A program made the translations under genes and the position numbers. From positions 1 to 22,485 of the forward strand of contig CAZAIO010000034.1 of the NCBI GenBank assembly GCA_964485235.1: a stretch of DNA of 22,485 nt. Reading direction: 5' to 3'. The stretch comes from CAZAIO01 sp964485235. GTDB lineage: Bacteria > Chloroflexota > Dehalococcoidia > GIF9 > UBA5629. Of the stretch, positions 7,650 to 14,648 are shown in pieces. Under the pieces are notes generated by a model, which was not told where the DNA came from, made no database searches, and saw nothing but the letters and a program-made list of their open reading frames with translations. The number at the start of each line of letters is the position of its first letter. Positions within the stretch are counted from its first letter, which is position 1.

Positions 7650-7987
7650 CCCATCCGGTCGTTAAGCCGGGTCCCGCCGATAAGATGAAGGTGGAGATGA
7701 GGTACCACCTGTCCCCCTTCATTTCCGCAGTTAATCACCAGCCGGTAGCCGCTTTCAGCAACGTGCTCTTCCTCAGCTAAGCGTCTGGCAAGCAGTATAA
7801 GACGACCAATCATCGACGTGTCTTTTTCGCCCAGGTCGTTCACCGACACAATATGTTTTACAGGCACAATGAGAATATGTACGGGAGCCTGTGGCTGTAT
7901 ATCGCGAAAAGCGATGAACTCCTCGTCCTTATAGATGGTATCGGATGGTATCTCGCCCGCTATGATTTTACAAAAAATACATTCCAT
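7646..7987 (-). CDS. HIT-family purine nucleoside phosphoramidase (HinT-like)
   Basis: The 113-residue protein has the histidine-triad signature VPHLHLHLIGG (95-105), with H99 as the likely nucleophile. It also has the N-terminal CIFCKI (3-8) typical of HinT proteins, where two cysteines often help bind zinc. HinT enzymes hydrolyse AMP-lysine and other nucleoside phosphoramidates in the cytosol. The length is normal. It lies 17 bases downstream of the stand-alone Lrp-type domain gene on the same strand and is probably cotranscribed with it. No clear ribosome binding site precedes its ATG, so translation may depend on the upstream gene. Its stop overlaps that of ispH tail to tail. Confidence 0.9.
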   Translation of the reverse strand: MECIFCKIIAGEIPSDTIYKDEEFIAFRDIQPQAPVHILIVPVKHIVSVNDLGEKDTSMIGRLILLARRLAEEEHVAESGYRLVINCGNEGGQVVPHLHLHLIGGTRLNDRMG

Positions 7988-8004
7988 AGAAAAAGATTGT
8001 TGCT

Positions 8005-8244
8005 TTATGTGACACGAATTGATAAACAGGTTACAGTGCGTGTAACTCCCTCGATGGGATGGACTTTTGCAGTGACAAGGCTGCCCACAGCGTTCAGATC
8101 ATCTTCCTCAACAACTGCAATAATGTCATACGGACCTGTAACGGCATCGACTGTTTTTATTCCGTCTACCTTCTGGAGAATGGCGATCACATCTTTGGTC
8201 TTCCCAACGGCGGTCTCTATGAGCACAAATGCTTTTGCGGCCAT
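8005..8244 (-). CDS. Stand-alone Lrp/AsnC ligand-binding (RAM) domain protein
   Basis: At 79 residues it corresponds to the C-terminal RAM domain of Lrp/AsnC regulators only, with no DNA-binding helix-turn-helix. The alternating beta-alpha-beta pattern is clear: AFVLIETAVGKTKDVIAILQ, then VKTVDAVTGPYDIIAVV-type strands, and a final strand near TVTCLSIRV. Such free RAM proteins form oligomers that bind amino acids or other small ligands; they may modulate full-length Lrp proteins. The start has a G-rich site (AAGGGGGG) upstream. It is followed after 17 bases by the HIT gene. A promoter with an operator-like palindrome precedes it (8268-8296). Ligand unknown. Confidence 0.85.
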   Translation of the reverse strand: MAAKAFVLIETAVGKTKDVIAILQKVDGIKTVDAVTGPYDIIAVVEEDDLNAVGSLVTAKVHPIEGVTRTVTCLSIRVT

Positions 8245-8267
8245 TGCCTTACCCCCCTTTAATCTGT

Positions 8268-8296
8268 ATTCTATCGTATACCGTGTACGAGTGCAA
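8268..8296 (-). promoter_or_regulatory. Promoter of the RAM-HIT operon with an operator-like palindrome filling the spacer
   Basis: On the minus strand a -35-like TTGCAC (8296-8291) and a -10 TAGAAT (8273-8268) are 17 bases apart. The spacer itself (8274-8290) is a near-perfect inverted repeat, TCGTATAC-C-GTGTACGA, with 7 of 8 positions paired. A dimeric regulator bound there would control access of RNA polymerase directly. The regulator is not identified. Confidence 0.45.
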
Positions 8297-8382
8297 TAGG
8301 AAAATACAACGGACTATTTTCCACGACGATAATGAGTCCAATGATCAATAACTAAGGCAAATATATATTACTGGAAGGCCTG

Positions 8383-8411
8383 TTGATTTTTATGGAAATA
8401 TCATATACAAT
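8383..8411 (+). promoter_or_regulatory. Candidate promoter for the modABC leader
   Basis: TTGATT (8383-8388), a 17-base spacer, then TACAAT (8406-8411). A transcript from here would begin near 8418 and carry a leader of about 380 bases before modA, which would include the structured element at 8590-8680. Confidence 0.4.
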
Positions 8412-8589
8412 ATAGCGTCTGAACCAAATAACTAATAATAGTACATGTATGCCGTAATAAAAATTGCAGGATATTTGTTCGGACAATATTGCCAATACAG
8501 AGGACAGGAAGAAAGGAAAAAATATACGGAAGCATATTTGAAAATATGTTCCGATTTGCAGATATAAAACCCGGTATAGTCCATAATGC

Positions 8590-8680
8590 CGGATAGGAAC
8601 CGCTTCCGGCTGTGGCCTATCATAGGAGGGACTATGGGGTATGGAGCGAGCTCTATAGTCCCTCGCCTCCCTGGAAAAGA
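8590..8680 (+). promoter_or_regulatory. Structured leader, candidate molybdenum-cofactor (Moco/Tuco-type) riboswitch
   Basis: Two adjacent hairpins lie upstream of modA. The first (8592-8621) pairs GATAGG with CCTATC and CCGC with GTGG around a two-base bulge. The second (8627-8663) pairs AGGGAC with GTCCCT and TATGGAG with CTCTATA (loop CGAG), with a seven-base bulge on the 5' side. It is followed at once by CGCCTCCCTGG (8664-8674), which recalls a conserved segment of Moco RNA motifs as I remember them. Moco riboswitches are known in front of molybdate transport and cofactor genes. Structure is seen; class assignment is inference and was not tested with a covariance model. Confidence 0.45.
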
Positions 8681-8727
8681 CATGCATGTGAAATTTACAG
8701 CAAGAAGCTTTGTTATTTATGTTGTTC

Positions 8728-8759
8728 ATGCTTTTAGTGGGTGAGGATGTTAAAAGCAT
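8728..8759 (+). promoter_or_regulatory. Hairpin between the riboswitch candidate and modA
   Basis: ATGCTTTTA (8728-8736) and TAAAAGCAT (8751-8759) form a perfect nine-base-pair stem with a 14-base loop. It lies about 40 bases before the modA start. No T-run follows, so a translational or antitermination role in the expression platform is more likely than classical termination. Confidence 0.4.
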
Positions 8760-8801
8760 TTCACTCGTTGAATACTATTATTTATAATAAAGGAGAAAAA
8801 C

Positions 8802-9584
8802 GTGAAAAAAACGGCCCTGTTTTCAACATTACTACTATTGATCCTGTCATTGTTGCCGGGTATTGCCGGTTGTGCTCCCGCAGAAACGGTAACCCTGAAT
8901 GTATCGGCAGCCGCAAGCATGACAGATGCACTGGCAGCCATTGATGAATTGTATATGCAGAAAAACGGCAACGTAACGATTATGGAAAATTTTGCTTCAT
9001 CAGGAACTTTACAAACCCAGATAGAAAACGGCGCTCCGGCTGATGTATTTATTTCGGCAGCGTCAAAACAAATGAATGCACTGGAAGAAAAGGGACTTAT
9101 TCTATCGGACACCCGAAAAGACCTTTTAAATAATAAAGTCGTTTTAATTGTACCTGAGGACAGCACGCTCGCCATCAATGACTTTTCAGAGTTGGTGAAT
9201 GATGATGTAAAAAAAATAGCACTTGGTGATCCTGAATTTGTGCCGGCAGGGACTTATGGCAAACAGGCTCTCGAACTGCTGGGTATATATGATAAAGTAG
9301 AGCCTAAGTTGATACTGGGGAGCGATGTCAGACAGGTACTGAATTATGTTGAAACCGGGAATGTCGATGCCGGAATAGTATATTCAACGGATGCGGCTAT
9401 TTCCACGTCGAGTAAAGTGGTTGCCAATGCACCGGATGAAATAAATGCAAAGATCGTATATCCGGTAGCTGTGGTAAAAGCAAGTACAAATGTGGAACCG
9501 GCCAAAGAGTACATCAGCTTTCTTTTTAGTGACGGAGCAGGAGAGATATTTGAGAAATATGGCTTCAGTGTGGTAGGTAAATAA
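8802..9584 (+). CDS. modA: Molybdate ABC transporter, substrate-binding lipoprotein
   Basis: A 260-residue periplasmic-binding-type protein. A signal peptide ends in I-A-G-C24, a lipobox, so it is anchored outside the membrane by a lipid. ModA hallmarks follow: a LNVSAAASMTDAL strand-helix (about 32-44), FASSGTLQTQIENGAPADVFISA (about 67-89), and a YGKQALELLG segment. These place it with molybdate/tungstate-binding ModA rather than sulfate or phosphate binders. The start is a GTG with AAGGAG six bases upstream. modB begins 31 bases after the stop and modC follows. It would capture MoO4(2-) for molybdoenzymes, perhaps the one whose start lies at 1-52. Tungstate preference is possible and cannot be separated by eye. 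Confidence 0.9.
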   Translation: MKKTALFSTLLLLILSLLPGIAGCAPAETVTLNVSAAASMTDALAAIDELYMQKNGNVTIMENFASSGTLQTQIENGAPADVFISAASKQMNALEEKGLILSDTRKDLLNNKVVLIVPEDSTLAINDFSELVNDDVKKIALGDPEFVPAGTYGKQALELLGIYDKVEPKLILGSDVRQVLNYVETGNVDAGIVYSTDAAISTSSKVVANAPDEINAKIVYPVAVVKASTNVEPAKEYISFLFSDGAGEIFEKYGFSVVGK

Positions 9585-9589
9585 AATGA

Positions 9590-9603
9590 CCGGAAAATTC
9601 CGG
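9590..9603 (+). promoter_or_regulatory. Intercistronic palindrome overlapping the modB ribosome binding site
   Basis: CCGGAA-AA-TTCCGG is a perfect 6-2-6 palindrome between modA and modB. Its right arm shares GG with the GGAG ribosome binding site (9602-9605) of modB. A hairpin here could lower modB translation or protect the modA mRNA, giving excess binding protein. Confidence 0.45.
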
Positions 9604-9615
9604 AGAGATCATTAG

Positions 9616-10293
9616 ATGACAGAATCATATTTATCGCCGTTGCTGATATCGTTTAAGACGGTCCTGGCAACGACGATAATCACCTTTTTTCTTGGTATTG
9701 CTGCTGCACGCTGGATGGCAAGGTATGCAGGCAAATTCAAAGGAATAATCGATGGAATATTCATTTTACCTCTGGTATTACCCCCGACAGTAGTAGGCTT
9801 CGGTCTACTACTGTTATTCGGTAAAAACGGTCCTCTGGGAGAGCTCTTTGCGCTGATGGGAACGACCATAGTGTTCTCGTGGCCTGCTACCGTTATCTCT
9901 GCGGTGGTTATGTGTTTTCCTTTGATGTATATGTCTGCCCGCGGCGGTTTTGAGCAGGTCGATAGAAATATCGAAAATGCGGCGAGAACACTTGGTGCCA
10001 GCGAATGGCGGATTTTCTGGACTGTTACGATGCCGTTAGCTTGGCCTGCGATAGTGGCTGCTACCATTTTAGCCTTTGCCAGGGCAATGGGCGAGTTCGG
10101 AGCTACACTTATGCTGGCGGGTAATATCCCGGGGAAAACAACTACAATTCCGGTAGCGATATATTTCAATATTCAGGCAGGACATATGGACCAGGCCGCA
10201 GTACTGGTCACAATTGTTCTGGTTATATCTTTTGCCTCACTGTTAGCCCTGGCATATTACAAACGAAAGGGGGCAAGATCACTCCGGTATTGA
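9616..10293 (+). CDS. modB: Molybdate ABC transporter, permease
   Basis: The 225-residue integral membrane protein has the typical ModB size and about five transmembrane segments, starting with VLATTIITFFLGIAAARWMA. The EAA loop that contacts the ATPase is visible as ENAARTLGASEWRIFWTVTMPLAWPAI (about 116-142). A conserved FARAMGEFGATLMLAGNIPGKT segment (about 154-175) follows, typical of ModB and related CysT/CysW permeases. The protein would form a homodimer in the membrane with two ModC subunits inside and ModA outside. Start: ATG with GGAG about ten bases upstream, partly within a palindrome. modC starts 36 or 63 bases after the stop. Confidence 0.93.
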   Translation: MTESYLSPLLISFKTVLATTIITFFLGIAAARWMARYAGKFKGIIDGIFILPLVLPPTVVGFGLLLLFGKNGPLGELFALMGTTIVFSWPATVISAVVMCFPLMYMSARGGFEQVDRNIENAARTLGASEWRIFWTVTMPLAWPAIVAATILAFARAMGEFGATLMLAGNIPGKTTTIPVAIYFNIQAGHMDQAAVLVTIVLVISFASLLALAYYKRKGARSLRY

Positions 10294-10329
10294 CCGAAAA
10301 GCCATCGGTTCTTATAGAGCCTGTGACCG

Positions 10330-11436
10330 GTGCGGTTTACCGTAAATAACAGGGTTATGCTGGAAATTAACATCAAAAGAGCGCTGGACGGATTTGACCT
10401 TGACGTCGAATTTTCTGTCGATAAGGAAATACTCTCCATCCTTGGTCCTTCCGGTTCGGGGAAAACGATGACGCTGCTCTGCATCGCGGGGCTTATAAAG
10501 CCGGATGAGGGCTATATCAAACTGAACGGTCGTGTGCTGTTCGATTCTTCTCAAAAAATCTGCCTTCCCGCTCAGATACGCAAAATAGGTTTTGTCTTTC
10601 AGAACTATGCCCTGTTTCCCCATCTCACCGTTGAAGAGAATATTGCCTATGGGATCCGTCATCTGCCGAAACAGGTAATCAAAGACAGGGTAACACAGCT
10701 ACTCGGGACAATACATATTTCAGGACTGGGGCACCGTTACCCCGTAGAGTTATCTTCAGGTCAACAGCAGCGGGTTGCCCTGGCGCGCGCTATCGCTCCC
10801 GAGCCGGAAGTCCTGTTGCTCGACGAGCCTTTTTCCGCGCTGGATACACCGCGAAAAGAAAGACTGGAATATGAGCTTCTATCGCTGCACCAGTTTTATA
10901 AAGGCGATGTCCTTTTTGTTACTCATGACCTGGCCCAGGGTTATAAGTTGAGCTCACGGCTGGCTATATATGACTCAGGACGTATGGTCCAGTTAGACAG
11001 CAAGCAGGAAGTGATTTCTTTTCCGGGTAATCGTACTGTGGCAAGATTGATCGGTGTGAAAAACATACTGGAAGGTCGTGTCGTTAAAATCGATGGAAAG
11101 GATGCATGGGTCTCGGTGCCTGAACTGGCCGAACCTTTGAAAGTAGCTTCCGGAAAGACAATGAATGTCTCGACAGGACAACAGGTCATTATCGGTATCC
11201 GGCCGGAATATATTCGTCTTGCCGATAGTCAAAAGGAAAATATCATCCCCTGCAAGGTCAACCAGATTGTGGAAGGTGTCGCCAGTGTTCAGTGCCATTT
11301 GCATGCCGATTCCGACGAAGTGGGAAAATACAGGTTCGAAGTCCACTTACCGGCGACCATGCTCCATGCGGTTTCGGAAGGACGTCCCTGTTATCTGTAC
11401 CTGCCGCCCGAACGTCTGGTTATTGTGCCTGAATAG
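10330..11436 (+). CDS. modC: Molybdate ABC transporter, ATP-binding protein with C-terminal TOBE/MOP-like domain
   Basis: The 368-residue ATPase drives molybdate import. Counting from the GTG at 10330: Walker A GPSGSGKT (39-46), Q-loop Q91, signature LSSGQ (141-145), Walker B VLLLDE (161-166) and switch H199 are all intact. The C-terminal third (from about 230) carries a regulatory oxyanion-binding fold of TOBE type. The GTG has no ribosome binding site. An in-frame ATG at 10357 (residue 10, giving 359 residues) begins MLEINIKRALDGF, the usual ModC start, and may be correct, although its AGGG lies only three bases upstream. Convergent with nikO; a terminator overlaps its stop codon. Substrate inferred from modA. 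Confidence 0.9.
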   Translation: MRFTVNNRVMLEINIKRALDGFDLDVEFSVDKEILSILGPSGSGKTMTLLCIAGLIKPDEGYIKLNGRVLFDSSQKICLPAQIRKIGFVFQNYALFPHLTVEENIAYGIRHLPKQVIKDRVTQLLGTIHISGLGHRYPVELSSGQQQRVALARAIAPEPEVLLLDEPFSALDTPRKERLEYELLSLHQFYKGDVLFVTHDLAQGYKLSSRLAIYDSGRMVQLDSKQEVISFPGNRTVARLIGVKNILEGRVVKIDGKDAWVSVPELAEPLKVASGKTMNVSTGQQVIIGIRPEYIRLADSQKENIIPCKVNQIVEGVASVQCHLHADSDEVGKYRFEVHLPATMLHAVSEGRPCYLYLPPERLVIVPE

Positions 11437-11446
11437 GCATTTTTTT
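11425..11446 (+). terminator. Intrinsic terminator overlapping the modC stop codon
   Basis: TGCCT (11426-11430) and AGGCA (11435-11439) pair around GAAT and are followed by seven T (11440-11446). The TAG stop (11434-11436) lies inside the hairpin. It ends the modABC transcript before the convergent nik operon. Confidence 0.6.
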
Positions 11447-11499
11447 CTGTAATAGAAAAGACCGGATAAAAGGAATCCCCGTTGTCGAATAACAGGCTA

Positions 11500-12249
11500 T
11501 TACTTTATGGCTGGTCTCGGCAAATCGATCTCAGGGCTTTCTTCATCCGCAAGGCCGCTTGCTTTGAGAAGGGGAATATCTGCAAGTATTTGTTCGGTCG
11601 GACCGTCGGCGACCAGCCGCCCGTGGTTAAGAATTACCGTTCGCGGGCATAATACGCGTACCAGTTCGAGGTCATGCGTCGCGATGGCTTTTGTGGCGGG
11701 CAATTTTCGGAACAGCCGTATCAGGGACCATTTGCCCCTGGGATCGAGGTTACTGGTCGGTTCGTCGAAAACCAGTATTTCCGGGTCCATCGATAATACG
11801 GTGGCAATGGCAATGCGCTTTTTCTCTCCAAGGCTGAGGTGGTGAGGCGAACGGTTTTCGAAGCCCGCCATGCCGACCTGTTCGAGCGCCTTTTTTACGA
11901 CCTCATGTACTTTTTCTCCGGAATACCCCATGTTTATCGGACCGAAAGCCACGTCGTCGAACACTGTCGGCGAGAAGAGCTGGTCGTCCGGGTTCTGAAA
12001 AACGAGCCCTACTTTGGACCTCACCCAATTCAGGTTGTCTTCATCGATTTTCCTGCCCAGTATCCGGACGGCACCATCAGTATGGAGTATGCCGTTGAAA
12101 TGTTGTAGCAGCGTTGATTTACCGGCGCCGTTCGGCCCGATAATGGCCACAGTTTCTCCGCGACTAATTGTCAGGAAAATATTCTCCAGTGCGTGTCTGC
12201 CGTCGGGATACGAAAAGGAGAGATTATTAATATTTATTATCTGTTCCAC
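11500..12249 (-). CDS. nikO: ECF-type nickel/cobalt transporter, ATPase component
   Basis: A 249-residue ABC ATPase of the CbiO/NikO/EcfA group. Walker A is GPNGAGKST (38-46). The signature LSLGEKKRIAIA has the G-E-K-K variant usual for ECF ATPases, Walker B is ILVFDEPTSNLD and the switch histidine is in ATHDLE. It powers uptake through NikQ and the metal-binding NikM. The start is GTG with AGGGA five bases upstream. It is the last gene of the minus-strand nikMNQO cluster, 25 bases after nikQ. Whether the metal is Ni or Co is not encoded here; nickel is inferred from the adjacent Nur-like regulator and larBEC. Confidence 0.9.
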   Translation of the reverse strand: MEQIININNLSFSYPDGRHALENIFLTISRGETVAIIGPNGAGKSTLLQHFNGILHTDGAVRILGRKIDEDNLNWVRSKVGLVFQNPDDQLFSPTVFDDVAFGPINMGYSGEKVHEVVKKALEQVGMAGFENRSPHHLSLGEKKRIAIATVLSMDPEILVFDEPTSNLDPRGKWSLIRLFRKLPATKAIATHDLELVRVLCPRTVILNHGRLVADGPTEQILADIPLLKASGLADEESPEIDLPRPAIK

Positions 12250-12274
12250 GAATGTCCCTGTTACATCTTTAAAT

Positions 12275-13051
12275 TTATATTAACAGGTTTACTATGCTGA
12301 CGGCTACCAGCGCAACACCGGCGCATGTACCGAAGAATATATCGGCTTTTTTAAAGCAAAGCGGATCGATTATACGGACCTGCCCGTTAAAACCCCGTGA
12401 TACCATTGCGGTATAGACCCGCTCGCTCCGTTCATAACTGCGGATAAACAATGTCCCTATCATATTGCCTACGGTGCGAAGTTGCAGCAGTCTTTTTCCA
12501 CCGATATTTCTGCTGTCACGTGCCTGTTTCATACGCATGACTTCGTCCACTATAACAAATATATAGCGGTACATGAACGAGAGTATCATGACCAGGACAT
12601 GAGGGAAATGCAGCCGTTCGAGTGCGTAAAGCAGATGGGTCAGCTTCGTGGTTGAAGTTAACCAGATCAGGCTTAGTATGGAAAGCCATGCCTTGACGAG
12701 GATATTGAGGAATACCTGGATACCGCTGTAAGTGACATTTATTTTCCAGAGCCAGATGTTATAGCTTCCGACTACTTCTCCTGTTTTGTAAAAAGGGATA
12801 AAGAGGGCGATCATCAGCACGAAAGGCATCACTGCCAGAGAACGTTTAAAGACATAGGCAACCGGCAATCGTGCGGCGATGGTCAGTCCGGCTATTATCG
12901 CAAAATATACAATGAAGGCGTACCAGCTTCCCGGAGGCGTCATAGTGATAGTGATGATAAATAACAGGACAAATATAAATTTGGTACGCGCATCAAGCCT
13001 GTGCAGGAAGCTGTTTCCATCACTGTACTTATCGAGAAAAGAATGTTTCAT
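12275..13051 (-). CDS. nikQ: ECF-type nickel/cobalt transporter, transmembrane T component
   Basis: The 258-residue membrane protein belongs to the CbiQ/NikQ family, which couples ATP hydrolysis to the substrate-binding M component. Family features are LHRLDARTKFIFVLLF near the N-terminus, several transmembrane segments, and cytoplasmic coupling motifs seen as MKQARDSRNIGG and ERSERVYTAMVSRGFNG (about 173-227). The latter matches the usual ERVYxAMxARGF pattern. It begins eight bases after the nikN stop with only a weak ribosome binding site, so translational coupling is likely. Confidence 0.9.
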   Translation of the reverse strand: MKHSFLDKYSDGNSFLHRLDARTKFIFVLLFIITITMTPPGSWYAFIVYFAIIAGLTIAARLPVAYVFKRSLAVMPFVLMIALFIPFYKTGEVVGSYNIWLWKINVTYSGIQVFLNILVKAWLSILSLIWLTSTTKLTHLLYALERLHFPHVLVMILSFMYRYIFVIVDEVMRMKQARDSRNIGGKRLLQLRTVGNMIGTLFIRSYERSERVYTAMVSRGFNGQVRIIDPLCFKKADIFFGTCAGVALVAVSIVNLLI

Positions 13052-13059
13052 TGTCGTTC

Positions 13060-13365
13060 TTAGCTTCCCGCAGGCAGGTGTTTTTTATTTCCGGAAGCCG
13101 CCAGAAGTGCGCCCAGTCCATAGGCAAAACCGAACAGGATGACTGTGCCGATGATGCCGGCGATTATGGTAGCGACTGCTTCATTTTCTATTCCCGGAAA
13201 CACATAGTCTGCAATGATTTGAAAAGGCGGTTCTCCTGCACTGTCGATAAATCCTTTATCTTCGGCTACTTTCTCCAGACCGTCGGGCGACGAGGAAGCC
13301 AGTGGCGAAACTATGGCAAGTGCCAGACAAACCAGAAATGCGATTAACCACCATTTAGATTTCAT
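13060..13365 (-). CDS. nikN: NikN/CbiN-like PDGLE-domain component of the nickel transporter
   Basis: A 101-residue protein with two membrane segments (about 5-23 and 63-90) separated by an external loop. The loop holds the defining PDGLE motif (S-S-P-D-G-L-E, residues 26-32). Such small N subunits pair with the M component in Ni/Co ECF systems and are needed for metal insertion; in many genomes they are fused to NikM. Here they are separate genes 35 bases apart, with a GAGAGGAG ribosome binding site. Position between nikM and nikQ supports the role. Confidence 0.88.
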   Translation of the reverse strand: MKSKWWLIAFLVCLALAIVSPLASSSPDGLEKVAEDKGFIDSAGEPPFQIIADYVFPGIENEAVATIIAGIIGTVILFGFAYGLGALLAASGNKKHLPAGS

Positions 13366-13400
13366 TTTATCTCCTCTCTAAGATTCTCTCAGATATCAGG

Positions 13401-14039
13401 TCAGATCGGCTTTAGTTCCAGCAGGTCAGCCCTTGTAGCGGCGACAGCGCTGAGCACGGCCACTGTGATCAGCCCTTCGACAATTCCAATCAGAGCATGC
13501 ACTCCTGCCATAGCCGGCAATACCAAACCAAATGGGGAAGCTCCGGAAACGGCAAGCTCGATGGCGCATGCGATTGATGCTAAAAATATTGCGAACCAGG
13601 CACCGGTAAAGCCGCCGATAAGCCTGCCTTTATTATTGTTGCCCAATAACCCGGTAAACAGGCGGTATATATAATAGCTGCTGAAACACCCTATCAGTCC
13701 CATATTCAGTATGTTTGCTCCCAGCGCGAGCAATCCGCCGTCCTGGAAGATAAGACACTGCGCGATAAGTACGCTCGACATGATGAGCAGTCCGGTCCAC
13801 GGGCCGAGCAATATTGCGGCAATGGCAGCACCCATGAAATGACCGGATGTTCCTCCCGCAATGGGAAAATTGAGCATCTGGGCAGCGAATATAAATGCCG
13901 CCAGGACACCCATAAGAGGGACCTGTTTTTCTTTAAGTTTCTGTCCGGTCACTCTTACGGCATTGACAACGCCGCCGGCAGAGATAACAGCGGTTGTAGC
14001 TACTGTAGCTGTATTGAGAAATCCATCCGGTATATGCAT
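13401..14039 (-). CDS. nikM: ECF-type nickel transporter, substrate-binding M component
   Basis: A membrane S-component that binds the metal ion. The frame offers two ATGs (14045 and 14039). The second is chosen because AAGGAGGT lies seven bases upstream of it but only one base from the first. It also yields the family N-terminus MHIPDGFL. In NikM structures the metal is held by the amino group of Met1, His2 and His67. With this start the sequence has H2 and, in GGTSGHFMG, a histidine at exactly position 67. An extra ML in front would destroy the site. The mature protein has 212 residues. First gene of nikMNQO. A Nur-type operator lies 144 bases upstream and a Fur-box-like element just before the ribosome binding site. 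Confidence 0.92.
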   Translation of the reverse strand: MHIPDGFLNTATVATTAVISAGGVVNAVRVTGQKLKEKQVPLMGVLAAFIFAAQMLNFPIAGGTSGHFMGAAIAAILLGPWTGLLIMSSVLIAQCLIFQDGGLLALGANILNMGLIGCFSSYYIYRLFTGLLGNNNKGRLIGGFTGAWFAIFLASIACAIELAVSGASPFGLVLPAMAGVHALIGIVEGLITVAVLSAVAATRADLLELKPI

Positions 14040-14057
14040 CAGCATACCTCCTTAAAT

Positions 14058-14072
14058 TGATAATCATTTTTC
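14058..14072 (-). promoter_or_regulatory. Fur-box-like element in the nikM leader
   Basis: The minus strand reads GAAAAATGATTATCA, matching 12 of 15 bases of the Fur consensus TGATAATGATTATCA. It ends five bases before the AAGGAGG of nikM. Either a second, iron-linked control point or chance in AT-rich DNA. Confidence 0.3.
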
Positions 14073-14182
14073 CGGGACGGTCTGTTCCTGCTGTTTAAGC
14101 GCGTTGAAAGTACCTGTCGCCTGTTAAATTTATTAGATATATAGTCTGCTTCTTTACTTCTATAAACTCATGCGCGCAGTTG

Positions 14183-14204
14183 TAATTGCATACATTTGCA
14201 ATAA
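14183..14204 (-). promoter_or_regulatory. Nur-type operator upstream of nikM
   Basis: TAATTGCA-TACATT-TGCAATAA repeats the arrangement of the operator in front of nur (14649-14670), with the same six-base centre length and one changed outer base. The TTGC/GCAA halves resemble the Nur box of Streptomyces (tTGCaa-N5-ttGCAA). It lies 23 bases after the nur stop, in the promoter region of nikMNQO. A clear -35/-10 pair around it was not found. Confidence 0.65.
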
Positions 14205-14226
14205 AAAAAACCAAAAAAATATAGTA

Positions 14227-14646
14227 TTACCGGTCCTCCTTGTTTCCACATTCTTCACAAAGTCCGCTCATAACCAGATGTTTGAAGTTAGCGTAGAACC
14301 CATATTTATCCGCAAGAAACCTCTCCATCGGAGCGAACAGGTTTTCATCGCAATCGATAACTTTCCCGCATTCACTGCATATAAGGTGGTGATGATGACC
14401 CTCTTCAACGTGATGATAGATAGACTGGTTATCCATCTCGCTTTTATATACGCAACCGGACTTTTCCAGAAGCTCCAGCGTGCGATATACAGTCGATTTA
14501 TTAATACCGGGCATCCGGTCGTTGACCTTTGTAATAATATCCTCCGCAGTAATATGTGAATCTGCGTCATGAATGATGTCAACGATCAACCGTCGCTGCG
14601 GAGTGAGCTTTAGGCCGTGTTCTTTTAGCGTATTCATGCAACTCAT
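14227..14646 (-). CDS. nur: Fur-family regulator, probable nickel-responsive Nur
   Basis: A 139-residue Fur paralogue, distinct from the one at 4.2 kb. The winged helix includes LTPQRRLIVDII and the recognition helix NKSTVYRTLELLEKSG. The metal-binding part has HHVEEGHHHHLICSECGKVID, rich in histidines, and a C-terminal CEEC. The frame extends to a TTG at 14667, but that lies in the -10 box and operator. The ATG at 14646 with AGGTG (14655-14659) is the sensible start. The gene sits between the nickel importer and larBEC, and two matched operators flank it, so it most likely represses nickel uptake when nickel is sufficient. Zur or PerR identity is less likely but not excluded. Confidence 0.8.
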   Translation of the reverse strand: MSCMNTLKEHGLKLTPQRRLIVDIIHDADSHITAEDIITKVNDRMPGINKSTVYRTLELLEKSGCVYKSEMDNQSIYHHVEEGHHHHLICSECGKVIDCDENLFAPMERFLADKYGFYANFKHLVMSGLCEECGNKEDR

Positions 14647-14648
14647 AG

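Larger units (their letters stand above)
8245..8801. other. 557-base non-coding region between the divergent RAM-HIT and modABC operons
   Basis: It holds the divergent promoters, the structured leader and the hairpin listed separately. Minus-strand open frames here have biased composition, overlap the leader structures and lack domain features, so I see no gene. The stretch 8415-8585 shows nothing I can name. Confidence 0.5.

Noticed and set aside
8352..8759. Minus-strand open frame of 135 codons between the RAM-HIT and modABC operons
   Set aside because: It overlaps the structured modA leader, lacks any recognisable domain, and has the irregular composition of non-coding DNA; no good ribosome binding site was seen.
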